A stretch of DNA of 64,000 bases. Source: Kribbella rubisoli (GTDB taxonomy: Bacteria; Actinomycetota; Actinomycetes; Propionibacteriales; Kribbellaceae). The notes under the pieces were generated by a model that did no database searches, was not told the origin of the DNA, and worked only from the letters and a program-made list of their open reading frames with translations. The stretch spans positions 248,001-312,000 of the forward strand of contig NZ_SHKR01000018.1 in NCBI RefSeq assembly GCF_004217145.1, given 5' to 3'. The number at the start of each line of letters is the position of its first letter. Positions within the stretch are counted from its first letter, which is position 1. Made by a program: the position numbers and the translations under genes. Below, piece by piece: positions 26,282 to 34,313 of this stretch.

Positions 26282-27372
26282 CCGTCACCTATCGAGAGGT
26301 CGTGCAGCAACCCTCCGTCTGGCGTGAGGCCGCTGCGATGCTGGCGGCCAGGTCGGACGAGGTCGCCGCGTTCCTGAAGCCGGTGCTCACCCAGCCGGAC
26401 CTGCGGATCGTGCTGACCGGCGCCGGTACGTCGGCCTTCGTCGGCGAGGTGCTGGCCCCGGCACTCGCGCGGAAACTGAAGCGCCGGGTCGAGGCGATCG
26501 CGACCACCGACATCGTCTCGAACCCGCGGGAGATGTTCGCCGAGGACGTGCCGACACTGCTGGTCTCGTTCGCCCGTTCCGGCGACAGCCCGGAGAGCGT
26601 CGCCGCCACCGAACTGGCGGCGACCTGCCTGCGCTCGGTCCATCAGCTCGTCATCACCTGCAACGCGGACGGCCGGCTGGCGCGCGAACACCGAGCCGCT
26701 GCCTCGTCGCTCGTACTGTTGATGCCCTCGGCAACCAATGACCGGGGTTTCGCGATGACGTCGAGCTTTACCTCGATGCTGTTCACCGCCTGGCTGGTGC
26801 TCGTCCCGGACGAGGACATCCAGCTGACCGACCAGCTCGCCACCGCGGCCGAGCAGGTCCTCACCCGCGCGGACGACCTGGCGCCGTACGCCGATCGTCG
26901 CTACGAACGGATCGTCTACCTCGGCAGCGGCGCTCTCGGCGGCCTGGCCCGCGAGTCGGCGCTGAAGCTCCTCGAACTCACCGCAGGCAAGGTGATCAGC
27001 TACTTCGACACCCCACTCGGCTTCCGGCACGGACCGAAGGCCGTCCTCGGGGAGCGGACCCTCGCGGTCGTCTACCTGTCCAACGACCCGTACACCAGGC
27101 AGTACGACGAGGATATCGCGGCCGAACTCCGGACCGCGATCGGCCCGGAGAACGTGCTGGTCATCGACGGGCAATCCTCCGACGGCGCGTGGCACGTCGA
27201 CGGTGTGGACGCTGTGGACGACGCCCTTCTTGCGCTGCCGTACGTCGTGATCGCTCAGCTACTCGCGTTGCGCTTCTCGGTAGCGCTCGGCCGGACGCCG
27301 GACAACCCGTTCCCCGACGGCGAGGTCAACCGCGTCGTCCAGGGCGTCAGCATCCACCCGCTCGAACCATGA
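26278..27372 (+). CDS. SIS-domain sugar isomerase/deaminase (AgaS/GlmS-C-like)
   Basis: This 364-aa protein has two SIS phosphosugar-binding domains. The first has L-T-G-A-G-T-S-A-F-V-G and S-F-A-R-S-G-D-S-P-E-S; the second starts I-V-Y-L-G-S-G-A-L-G-G. It resembles AgaS-type ketose-aldose isomerases and the isomerase half of GlmS; the glutaminase half is missing. Such enzymes deaminate or isomerise hexosamine-6-phosphates. It is translationally coupled at both ends (GTGA with GH4, ATGA with the kinase), so it very likely acts with the kinase in one pathway. Confidence 0.85.
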   Translation: MTVTYREVVQQPSVWREAAAMLAARSDEVAAFLKPVLTQPDLRIVLTGAGTSAFVGEVLAPALARKLKRRVEAIATTDIVSNPREMFAEDVPTLLVSFARSGDSPESVAATELAATCLRSVHQLVITCNADGRLAREHRAAASSLVLLMPSATNDRGFAMTSSFTSMLFTAWLVLVPDEDIQLTDQLATAAEQVLTRADDLAPYADRRYERIVYLGSGALGGLARESALKLLELTAGKVISYFDTPLGFRHGPKAVLGERTLAVVYLSNDPYTRQYDEDIAAELRTAIGPENVLVIDGQSSDGAWHVDGVDAVDDALLALPYVVIAQLLALRFSVALGRTPDNPFPDGEVNRVVQGVSIHPLEP

Positions 27373-28328
27373 CCACCTACCTCGGTGTCGACGGCGGCGG
27401 TTCAGGTACGGCGCTCTGCCTCGTCAGCGCCGCAGGCGAGGTGATCGCCGAGGCGGACGCGCCGAGCTGCTACTACCTCGGCAGAAGCTCCGGCGAAGGA
27501 GTCGAGCTGGTCGAGCGGGTGCTGGTCGAGGCCGTGGCTCACGTCTGCGCGCTGGCCGGCATCCGGCCCGCCGACATCACCTACGCGTTCTTCGGACTAC
27601 CGGCGTACGGAGAAGTGAGCGCCGACGTGCCCACGCTCGACGCGGCGCCACGGTCCGCGCTCGGGCACGACCGGTACCGCTGTGACAACGACATGGTCTG
27701 CGGCTGGGCCGGTTCACTCGCCCTGGCCGACGGCATCAACGTGATCAGCGGCACCGGCTCGATGACGTACGGCCGCTGCGGCGACACCGGGATCCGTGTC
27801 GGCGGCTGGGGCGAACTCTTCAGCGACGAAGGATCCGGCTACTGGATCGGGATCCGCGGCCTGCAAGCCTTCTCCCAGATGAGCGACGGCCGCCTCCCGC
27901 CCGGCCCACTCCTCGACGTACTCCGCGAACACCTCGGCCTCACCTCCGACCTGGACCTCGTCGACATCGTCCTCAACCGCTGGCACGGAAGCCGCCGAGC
28001 CATCGCCGCCCTCTCCCGCCCGACCGTCCACGCGGCCACCCTCGGAGACCCAGCCGCGCTGCGCATCATCGACAAAGCCGCCACCGAGCTGGTCCGCCTG
28101 GTAGAAACCACCCGCACCCGCCTCGCCTTCCCCCCGGCAATCCCAGTCCCCGTCTCCTACTCGGGCGGCGTCCTCACCGCACCAGAAGTCCTCCGCGTCT
28201 TCACACACCACCTCGCAGCCCAAGACCATCCCTACGACCTCCGCACCCCCATCCACACCCCAGCAATCGGCGCAGCCCACTACGCCGCATCCCTGTCCGG
28301 CGCTAATCCGTCGGGTGTCGGCCGGTAG
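27369..28328 (+). CDS. BadF/BadG/BcrA/BcrD-type ATPase, probable N-acetylglucosamine kinase
   Basis: This 319-aa protein has the actin-like ATPase fold: phosphate-1 motif L-G-V-D-G-G-G-S-G-T at the N-terminus and phosphate-2 N-V-I-S-G-T-G-S-M. G-G-W-G-E-L-F-S-D-E-G-S-G-Y-W-I-G is strongly typical of GlcNAc kinases. ATG 27369 overlaps the SIS stop. It probably phosphorylates the free amino sugar released by the GH4 enzyme, giving the SIS protein its substrate and the DeoR protein its effector. Confidence 0.87.
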   Translation: MTTYLGVDGGGSGTALCLVSAAGEVIAEADAPSCYYLGRSSGEGVELVERVLVEAVAHVCALAGIRPADITYAFFGLPAYGEVSADVPTLDAAPRSALGHDRYRCDNDMVCGWAGSLALADGINVISGTGSMTYGRCGDTGIRVGGWGELFSDEGSGYWIGIRGLQAFSQMSDGRLPPGPLLDVLREHLGLTSDLDLVDIVLNRWHGSRRAIAALSRPTVHAATLGDPAALRIIDKAATELVRLVETTRTRLAFPPAIPVPVSYSGGVLTAPEVLRVFTHHLAAQDHPYDLRTPIHTPAIGAAHYAASLSGANPSGVGR

Positions 28329-28338
28329 GGTGAGCTCC

Positions 28339-28710
28339 GTGGATATTGCAGCGGCTGAGAAGTTCGCTCAGCAATGGGTAGAGGCATGGAACGCGCACGA
28401 TCTCGAAGCGGTGCTTTCGCACTTCACCGAAGATGCGGAGTTCTCCTCTCCGGTCGCAGCACGGCTACTTCCGGAGACGCAGGGCGTCCTTCGCGGCAAG
28501 CAGGCGATCCGCGGTTACTGGGCGCTCGGGCTGGAGAAGATCCCCGACCTGCACTTCGAGGTCATTCACGTCTACACCGGACTCAGCACAATCGTGATCA
28601 ACTACCGCAACCACACCGGGGCCCTCGTCAACGAGGTCCTGCAACTGAACAACCACGGCCTGGTCGAGCGCGGTGCCGGCACGTACCTTGCCGACGAGCT
28701 CAGGGGCTGA
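28339..28710 (+). CDS. SnoaL-like (NTF2-fold) nuclear transport factor 2 family protein
   Basis: A small alpha+beta barrel of about 123 residues opens with A-E-K-F-A-Q-Q-W-V-E-A-W-N-A-H-D-L-E, the signature of NTF2/SnoaL-like proteins. These bind or turn over small hydrophobic ligands; no function can be assigned here. GTG 28339 has GGTAGGG at suitable distance; GTG 28330 or 28315 are alternatives. Its 3' end overlaps the amidase remnant by 11 nt. It follows the sugar operon closely, but a shared role is not evident. Confidence 0.8.
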   Translation: MDIAAAEKFAQQWVEAWNAHDLEAVLSHFTEDAEFSSPVAARLLPETQGVLRGKQAIRGYWALGLEKIPDLHFEVIHVYTGLSTIVINYRNHTGALVNEVLQLNNHGLVERGAGTYLADELRG

Positions 28711-29040
28711 CGACAGCCTCCTGCAGGTCCGGCCAGAAGCGACCAGCGCGTTCCTCGATCCGGTCGGCCGCATCGAGCAGTAGGTGGTCGCTGTAGCGAC
28801 CGCCGAAGAGCTGGACGCCCGTCGGGAGTCCATCAGCAACACCGGTCGGGACAGAAACCGCCGGCAGCCCGAGCACCGGGATCGCGATCATCGGCCACTG
28901 GGCAGCGGTCAGCGCTCCGACCTCGTCGACCCCGCGGGTGTCGCGATCCTGCCTGAAGGCGGGCTAGGCCGACGAGGGCGTGAGGACGATCGGATAGTCG
29001 CGCAGGATCTCAGCCTGAGACAGAACGCCCTGCAATAAGG
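28700..29040 (-). pseudogene. Amidase-signature enzyme, C-terminal remnant with in-frame stop
   Basis: Read on the minus strand, one frame gives about 113 codons matching the amidase C-terminus: Q-G-V-L-S-Q-A-E-I-L-R-D-Y-P-I-V-L-T-P-S-S-A, stop, P-A-F-R-Q-D, then P-A-V-S-V-P-T-G-V and G-L-P-T-G-V-Q-L-F-G-G-R. The TAG at 28964-28966 is in frame, probably from CAG. The whole catalytic N-terminal part (Lys-Ser-Ser) is missing. Upstream sequence switches abruptly to the acyl-CoA dehydrogenase tail at about 29041. Confidence 0.8.
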
Positions 29041-29137
29041 CTATTTGAGCTCAGCTGATGTCTTCCCCAGCAGTCTGCGGGCGACAATCAGTTGCTGGAT
29101 TTGTTGGGTGCCTTCGAAGATGTCGAGGATCTTCCTG
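29041..29137 (-). pseudogene. Acyl-CoA dehydrogenase C-terminal remnant
   Basis: About 30 codons encode K-I-L-D-I-F-E-G-T-Q-Q-I-Q-Q-L followed by I-V-A-R-R-L-L-G-K and a stop. This is the unmistakable C-terminal block of acyl-CoA dehydrogenases, with the catalytic-region E-G-T-x-Q-I-Q signature. Everything upstream of A-C-T-R-K is lost. It abuts the amidase remnant on the same strand, which indicates a deletion that removed most of both genes. Confidence 0.75.
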
Positions 29138-29305
29138 GTACATGCGGGGGGAGATCGGACCTGCCTGCCGATATACCGTCTGACCTGCGGTTTCGATACT
29201 CATTGCCACGCGTCGATGACCGATGCTTGTCAGGCTTCCACGGAGCAGTGACGGAGCAGGCGGGAGACCGAACTGTCGACGAATGCCAAGCGATGGACGC
29301 AGGCA
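29138..29305. other. Non-coding, no recognisable gene
   Basis: Nothing recognisable was found; the sequence continues the decayed region between the acyl-CoA dehydrogenase and small-protein remnants. Confidence 0.4.
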
Positions 29306-29541
29306 TCATGGCAGCCGGGAGTGGTCCGGCAGCCGCCTGGACGCGACATCCCATCCACGAAGATTCCCAGCCGGCACAACCCGTCGCCGGGCCCTCGCGC
29401 CCAGCCGTCCCCATTGGTCCGCCGCCACTCCAAAATCAAGCCCGGCCAGGGGCCGCGCTCCGATGCAGTGGCAAGCACCCAACAGTGCCGCCTCCGCAGA
29501 TCCGGAAGCGGCTGCCTCGGGTAGCGTCGGTTGGTCCCCAT
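29306..29541 (-). pseudogene. Frameshifted small actinobacterial protein
   Basis: The frame from ATG 29541 reads M-G-T-N-R-R-Y-P-R-Q-P-L-P then G-L-I-L-E-W-R-R-T-N-G-D-G-W-A-R. It then continues sensibly only in another frame (R-R-V-V-P-A-G-N-L-R-G-W). This pattern resembles short proteins of unknown role that often occur near integrative elements in actinomycetes; that link is from memory and unverified. The shift lies near 29390-29400. Confidence 0.4.
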
Positions 29542-29733
29542 GAGAACAGAATAGAACATAGGTTCGATTATGCGGACAAGTGCCCGCCGGACTTCTGGAC
29601 TCCACCCTGATATGCGGCGAAGGGCCCAGCGGCGCGTGTGGGGTGGCGCCAGGCTTGGACCCTCCGGGGAAGACCAGGCTATTGCGGAGCTTGCTGTCTC
29701 GCTACCCCTGCGTGAAGCATTTCTTACTGGTAG

Positions 29734-30165
29734 TCAGCGACACAATGCCTTCCAGGACCACTGCCTCGATGGCCCGACTTGTGCCGCGACATCTCCGCGC
29801 GCGGATGGTGTGCAGCACAACGCTCCGGCGGCCGCTCCAGCAGATCCCCCCGAGATGGCGAACCCGTCCCGCTCGACACCCTGCAGGAACGCAACCAGCC
29901 GCCGTCCCGGACCATCGTCCGCCACCGCAGTCCGGTACTGCTCGATCTGCACCCGCGGCGCGTACCACCACGCCAGGCCAACGTCGAGTCCGGCAAGGTC
30001 CATCCGCACTCCCAGCTGGATGTTCCGAGCCAGCCGCACAATCGCCTGCTGCCATTGCGTGCCACGCATCCAGCAGTACATCGCCGTACCCCAGACCGAG
30101 AAATCCTTGTACTCCGGGTCTGCGTTCAGCGACCCGACAGCACGTCGAAAGCACTCCGCTGCCAC
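29734..30165 (-). CDS. Hypothetical protein, possibly truncated DUF2461-like
   Basis: The minus-strand frame of 143 codons has strong third-position GC and protein-like text. W-W-Y-A-P-R-V-Q-I-E-Q-Y-R-T-A-V-A-D-D and L-Q-G-V-E-R-D-G-F-A-I-S-G-G loosely recall the C-terminal half of DUF2461 proteins. The GTG at 30165 lacks a good ribosome site and a TGA lies just upstream in frame, so this may be a 5'-truncated gene. The last 35 residues look degenerate. Confidence 0.4.
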   Translation of the reverse strand: MAAECFRRAVGSLNADPEYKDFSVWGTAMYCWMRGTQWQQAIVRLARNIQLGVRMDLAGLDVGLAWWYAPRVQIEQYRTAVADDGPGRRLVAFLQGVERDGFAISGGSAGAAAGALCCTPSARGDVAAQVGPSRQWSWKALCR

Positions 30166-30256
30166 CCGTCGACCCCACAGTCACACCAGGCAGCTTAGCC
30201 AGCACTCGCGGTGGGCGGAGGCCGTTGTTGGGGGCAACGGCCTCCGCGAGGTGGGG

Positions 30257-30694
30257 TCAGTTGTGCTGGGCGGCCCGGGCGGTGAGGTCGTTGGCGTAGG
30301 CGCGGGCGTCCAGGGCGTCGAAAATTGACAGGCGGGCGTTGTCGGTGGCCCAGGAGGCCAGGTCGATGGCGGCTGCGGCGTCGGATTCGGCCCAGTCGGC
30401 GTCGGTGCTGGCCGCCTCGGCGTCGTGTTCGCGGCGGCGTTGGTCCACCTTGGCCTTCAGGTCGGCGACCTTGGCGGAGGCGTCGGTCATGACCTGGGTC
30501 CATTTGCTGTCGAGCTGGTCAGCTGCCTTGTCCATCCGCTGCTGTCCCTTGTCGACCGCCGACTGCACGTTCTGCTGGTGCTTGTCGATGCGCGCCTCAA
30601 GTTGCTCGTGGTCCTCCGTGGCGGCCTGCCGGACCTCCTTCACGGCGCCGTCGACGCGCTGCTGCAGTTCTTGCAGTTTCTCGGTGTAGTTCAT
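30257..30694 (-). CDS. Hypothetical coiled-coil protein
   Basis: This soluble 145-aa protein is rich in Ala, Gln, Asp and Lys. It has long predicted helices from residue 3 to 90 (heptad-like E-K-L-Q-E-L-Q-Q-R-V and D-K-G-Q-Q-R-M-D-K-A), then a second Ala/Asp-rich helical part. There are no Cys and no membrane segment. It is the downstream partner of the HdeD-like gene (9-bp gap). No function can be assigned; a structural or membrane-stress role with HdeD is a guess. Confidence 0.8.
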   Translation of the reverse strand: MNYTEKLQELQQRVDGAVKEVRQAATEDHEQLEARIDKHQQNVQSAVDKGQQRMDKAADQLDSKWTQVMTDASAKVADLKAKVDQRRREHDAEAASTDADWAESDAAAAIDLASWATDNARLSIFDALDARAYANDLTARAAQHN

Positions 30695-30703
30695 GATTCT
30701 CTC

Positions 30704-31285
30704 CTAACTTGGATCCGGAACGGCCTCGGCGGTACGCCGGGTCGCGCGTTGCAGGTCGTGTCCGTCGCGGGCGACGACAAGCGAGCTGATGCCGAAGAAG
30801 ATGCTGTACAGGCCGAAGACGGTCGCCAGCGACAGCGCTCCGAGATCAGGCCGGATGAACAGCGCCACGCCGAAAACGATCGAGATCAGCCCACTCAGAA
30901 TCAGCCAGGCACGCTCCCCGGCCCGACGACCGCTGGTGAACACCATTGCGATCTCGACCAGGCCGGTGAACAACGCCCACCAGCCCACGATCAGCGTCAG
31001 GACCGTTGCCGTAGGCCCCGGCCAGACCAACGCGATCACGCCGGCCGCGAGCGACAGCAGCGAGAGCAGCAGATTGCCGACGACTCCTCCGGCCCCGCCG
31101 CTGGTGAAGGCGCGGACCGCATCCATGCCGGCCGCTATGAAGGCATACACGGCGAACAGGATGACGAATGCGCCAACAGTGATGTGAGGCCAGACGACCG
31201 ACACGACGCCGATCGCGATAGCCAGCAGCCCGCGCCAGACCAGCGCCTTGGACACGGCCCCGACCACACTTCCCTTCGTGTTCAT
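30704..31285 (-). CDS. HdeD-like (DUF308) membrane protein
   Basis: This 193-aa protein has about six short membrane segments in three hairpins separated by Gly-rich turns, the DUF308 repeat pattern of HdeD acid-resistance proteins. ATG 31285 has AAGGAG at proper spacing; the longer open frame to 31810 is antisense to the peptidase gene. It is co-transcribed with the coiled-coil protein gene. Acid-stress function is established for E. coli HdeD only. Confidence 0.88.
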   Translation of the reverse strand: MNTKGSVVGAVSKALVWRGLLAIAIGVVSVVWPHITVGAFVILFAVYAFIAAGMDAVRAFTSGGAGGVVGNLLLSLLSLAAGVIALVWPGPTATVLTLIVGWWALFTGLVEIAMVFTSGRRAGERAWLILSGLISIVFGVALFIRPDLGALSLATVFGLYSIFFGISSLVVARDGHDLQRATRRTAEAVPDPS

Positions 31286-31311
31286 GACTGAGCTCCTTAC
31301 TCCAATCGGTC

Positions 31312-32661
31312 CTACGGTTTGTGAGCGGCCAGGTCCTGGAGGAGGAACACCTGGGCCAACGTCATCGCCTCGATCTCGCTCGGGTCGACGCTCTCGTCCG
31401 AGGCGTGAATCCGAGCCTGCGCCGTGTCCTCCGCTCCCCAGAGGATGAACTCGGCGTTCGGAGCGGCATGTTGCAACGTCTGGAGCAACGGGATCGAGCC
31501 CCCGGACCCGGCTTCCCCAGCCGGCGAGCCGTAGGCATCCGCCAACGCCTGACGAGCAGCGGCGTACCCAGGCCCGTCGGTCGCGGCCCGGAACGGGGCC
31601 GCTTCCTTCGTGCGTTCCACCGTGACCTCGGCGCCCCACGGCGCGTGCGACTCGAGGTGCCGCACCAGCGCGTCCAGCTCCGCCCTGGGAGACGAGCCGG
31701 GGACGATCCGCATCGACAGCTTCGCTCGTACTTCGGGGATCAGCACGTTGGACGATCCGTCGACCGAGGTCATGTCGAGCCCGATCACGTTGATCGACGG
31801 CCTCGACCACAGGCGGGACCCGATCGTGCCCGTCCCGATCATGCGTACGCCGTCCACGAGGTCGGCACCGGCGCGGAGGTCCGCTTCGGAGAAGTCCAAC
31901 CCGTCCCAGTCGGACCCGGACACGCCCTCCACCGCAACGTTGCCGTCGGCATCATGCAAGGTGGCCAGCAGCTGAGCCAACGCCATGAGAGCGTCCGGGA
32001 CCGGTCCGCCGAACACCCCCGAATGAAGCGAGTGCTCGAGGGTCCGCACCGTCACCATGCAGGCCACATCACCCCGAAGCGTCGTGGTCAGCGTCGGCTC
32101 CCCCACCTTCAGATTGCCCATGTCCGCGACCACGAACACGTCGCACTGGAAGAGCTCCGGGTGCGCCGCGACGAACGCCTCGAGATTCGAGTTCGTCTCC
32201 TCCATCCCCTCGACGATCAGCTTGACGTGACAAGGCGGCGTACCGTCGAAGGCCTTCATCGTTCCGGCGTGAATGACCAAGCCGCTCTTGTCGTCGGAGA
32301 TCCCTCGTCCGTACAACCTCCCGTCGTCCTTGCGCGTCGGCGTCCACGGGTCCGACGTCCAGTTCTGTTCGGGAGGGGCAGGCTGTACGTCGTAATGCGC
32401 GTACAGCATCACTGTCGGCGAACCTTCCGGCCCGTCGACCGTCGCGTAGACCGGCGGATACCCGTCCGGCACCTCCTGCAGCGCCGCATTGCGGAAGCCC
32501 GCTGCGCGCATCACCTCCACGGTCTTCGCCGCCATCTGATGGACCGGCTCAGCGGGGTAGCCGGGGAACGCGATCGAAGCCAGCCTGGTGAATCCCTCGA
32601 GGTCTGCGAGCAGCTCCGGCATCATCTTGGCGACCCTGTTCCGTACGTCGTCGCGGTTCAT
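31312..32661 (-). CDS. M20 family metallopeptidase (dipeptidase)
   Basis: This 449-aa dizinc peptidase has ligands in A-H-Y-D-V-Q-P (His89, Asp91), G-I-S-D-D-K-S-G (bridging Asp), and E-G-M-E-E-T-N-S with the catalytic Glu-Glu pair (154-155), where E-E-S-G-S is more common. A lid/dimerisation domain lies in the middle. ATG 32661 follows AAGGAGG; the frame to 32685 is not needed. It is directly downstream of the Dcu-type carrier (13-bp gap), so the two may handle the same imported compound. Confidence 0.9.
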   Translation of the reverse strand: MNRDDVRNRVAKMMPELLADLEGFTRLASIAFPGYPAEPVHQMAAKTVEVMRAAGFRNAALQEVPDGYPPVYATVDGPEGSPTVMLYAHYDVQPAPPEQNWTSDPWTPTRKDDGRLYGRGISDDKSGLVIHAGTMKAFDGTPPCHVKLIVEGMEETNSNLEAFVAAHPELFQCDVFVVADMGNLKVGEPTLTTTLRGDVACMVTVRTLEHSLHSGVFGGPVPDALMALAQLLATLHDADGNVAVEGVSGSDWDGLDFSEADLRAGADLVDGVRMIGTGTIGSRLWSRPSINVIGLDMTSVDGSSNVLIPEVRAKLSMRIVPGSSPRAELDALVRHLESHAPWGAEVTVERTKEAAPFRAATDGPGYAAARQALADAYGSPAGEAGSGGSIPLLQTLQHAAPNAEFILWGAEDTAQARIHASDESVDPSEIEAMTLAQVFLLQDLAAHKP

Positions 32662-32674
32662 GGCTGGATCCTCC

Positions 32675-34007
32675 TTAGTACGCAAGGCTTGCGATCAGTA
32701 GTCCGACGAGCACCACGGAGATCCACGACACCAGCATCGGGATCGTGAACGAGTGCCAGATCGGCACCTTGGACAGCCGCGTCGTACCGGTCTTGTCGAT
32801 GTTCACCGCGGCGATCTGTGACCCGTTCGCCGGGAACAGCCAGACGCCGACCAACGACGGCCACATCGCCGTGATCGTTGCCGGCGACAACGAGGCGAGC
32901 GCGATCGGCACGATGGTCCGGGTCGTGGCCGACTGACTGGTCGTCAGGCCCGCGACCAGGAAGATCGCCACGGCAAGGAACCAGGAATGGTCCTTGACGA
33001 TATCGGCGAGCGGGTTGACCACGGTCTCCTGGTTGTTCACCAGGAACGTGTCCGCCATCCAGGCGATACCGAACAGGGCGATCGCCGCAACCAGCCCGGA
33101 CTCCATCAGCGGTTCCTTGACGACATCACCCGGCGGGACCCGGTTCCACAGCAGGTTCACCAGTGCAGCGGTGAACATCACCACCTCGATCACGATGGTC
33201 ATGCTGAGCGGCCCGGACACCTTGGCCACGGTCACGGTCGGCCGGAGCTCGTCGAACAGGCCCAGGATCACGATCACCACGACCGCAGCCAGGAACACGT
33301 ACGCGCTGCGGGCGGCCGTCTTCGGAAGTGACCGGTGCTGGTCGGCACCCACCTCGGCAGGCGGCGGGACGAGACCCTCCTTGAGCCGGGCCTGGTACTG
33401 CGGGTCATCGGCCAGGTTCTTGCCGATCCGGTTCTGGACGAGCGACGTCACCACACACGCGACGATCGAGGCCGGGATCGTGATCTTGAGGATGTCCGCC
33501 AGCGTGAAGTCGTCCGGAAGCAGAGTCAGGTACGCCGCCATCGCCGCCGACACCGGACTCGCCGTGATCCCGAGCGCCGACGTCACCGTCGACGCCGCCA
33601 ACGGCCGCTCCGGCCGGACCCCGTTGCGGTACGACGTCTCGTAGATCACCGGGATCAGCGCGAAGAAGATGTTCGACGTACCGGCGCCCAGCGTGAAGGC
33701 GAACGCCCACCAGCGGAGCGACGAGCGTGATCCTGCGCGGGTTGCGCCGGATGATCCTTGACGCGATCGACACCAGCCAGTCGATGCCGCCGGCGGCCTG
33801 CATCACCGCCGACGCCGTGATCACCGCGATGATGATGAAGAACGCGTCGACCGGCGGCGTGCCGGGGTCGGCCCCGAACGCGAAGATCAGTACCGCCGTA
33901 CCGGTCGCACCCCACAGGCCGAGACCGATCCCGCCGGTCCGGACCCCGAGAAAGATTGCGAGGAGCACGACCAGCCCCTCCAGTATTGCCTGCCATGTCG
34001 GTGACAT
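32675..34007 (-). pseudogene. Dcu-type (anaerobic C4-dicarboxylate carrier family) transporter with a frameshift
   Basis: Two overlapping minus-strand frames together make one carrier of about 440 aa. The first runs from ATG 34007 (GGAGG upstream) through I-I-A-V-I-T-A-S-A-V-M-Q to R-R-I-T-L-V-A-P-L-V; the second continues A-F-T-L-G-A-G-T-S-N-I-F-F and reaches the family motif T-T-S-Q-S-A-T-T-R-T-I-V-P. One surplus G in the GGG at 33706-33708 (CCC on plus) breaks the frame; removing it restores a full protein. It may be a true inactivating mutation or an assembly error. Confidence 0.85.
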
Positions 34008-34023
34008 GTGCTCGACCTCCTGA

Positions 34024-34299
34024 TCAGTCCGGCGCACCGGCTTCGGAGAAGCCGGCTGCCTCGAGCAGCCGGCGGATGCCGACCACGGCCTCGATCTCCG
34101 TGTCCTTGTGCTCGGGTAAGTCGAAGAACCCAGTCTCGGACCCGACCGTGACCTCGACCTTGCCGTCGTGACGGCGTTCGACCGTCCCGACCGCCTCGAG
34201 CAGCGACAGCACGTCGTGCCACTCGATGTTGTGACTCACGGGATGCTGGAAGATCTTCCGCAGTACGGCGCGATGGTGGCTGCTGAGGTGCTCAGGCAT
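34024..34299 (-). CDS. Hypothetical small protein, HicA-like fold suspected
   Basis: This 91-aa protein contains I-F-Q-H-P-V-S-H-N-I-E-W-H-D-V-L-S-L-L-E followed by short strands and a C-terminal helix. The pattern recalls the HicA/dsRBD-like toxin fold, but no HicB partner is present and toxin activity is not implied. ATG 34299 has AAGGAGA upstream. It lies between the thioredoxin-like gene (14-bp gap) and the Dcu-type carrier on the same strand. Confidence 0.75.
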   Translation of the reverse strand: MPEHLSSHHRAVLRKIFQHPVSHNIEWHDVLSLLEAVGTVERRHDGKVEVTVGSETGFFDLPEHKDTEIEAVVGIRRLLEAAGFSEAGAPD

Positions 34300-34313
34300 G
34301 ACGACTCTCCTTG

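Noticed and set aside
29570..30328. Plus-strand frames of about 240-252 codons
   Set aside because: Pro/Arg/Thr-rich text lacks protein-like pattern; the opposite strand frame at 29734-30165 reads better.
34024..34299. Toxin-antitoxin module (HicA-like)
   Set aside because: Only a loose fold resemblance and no partner gene; kept as a hypothetical protein.
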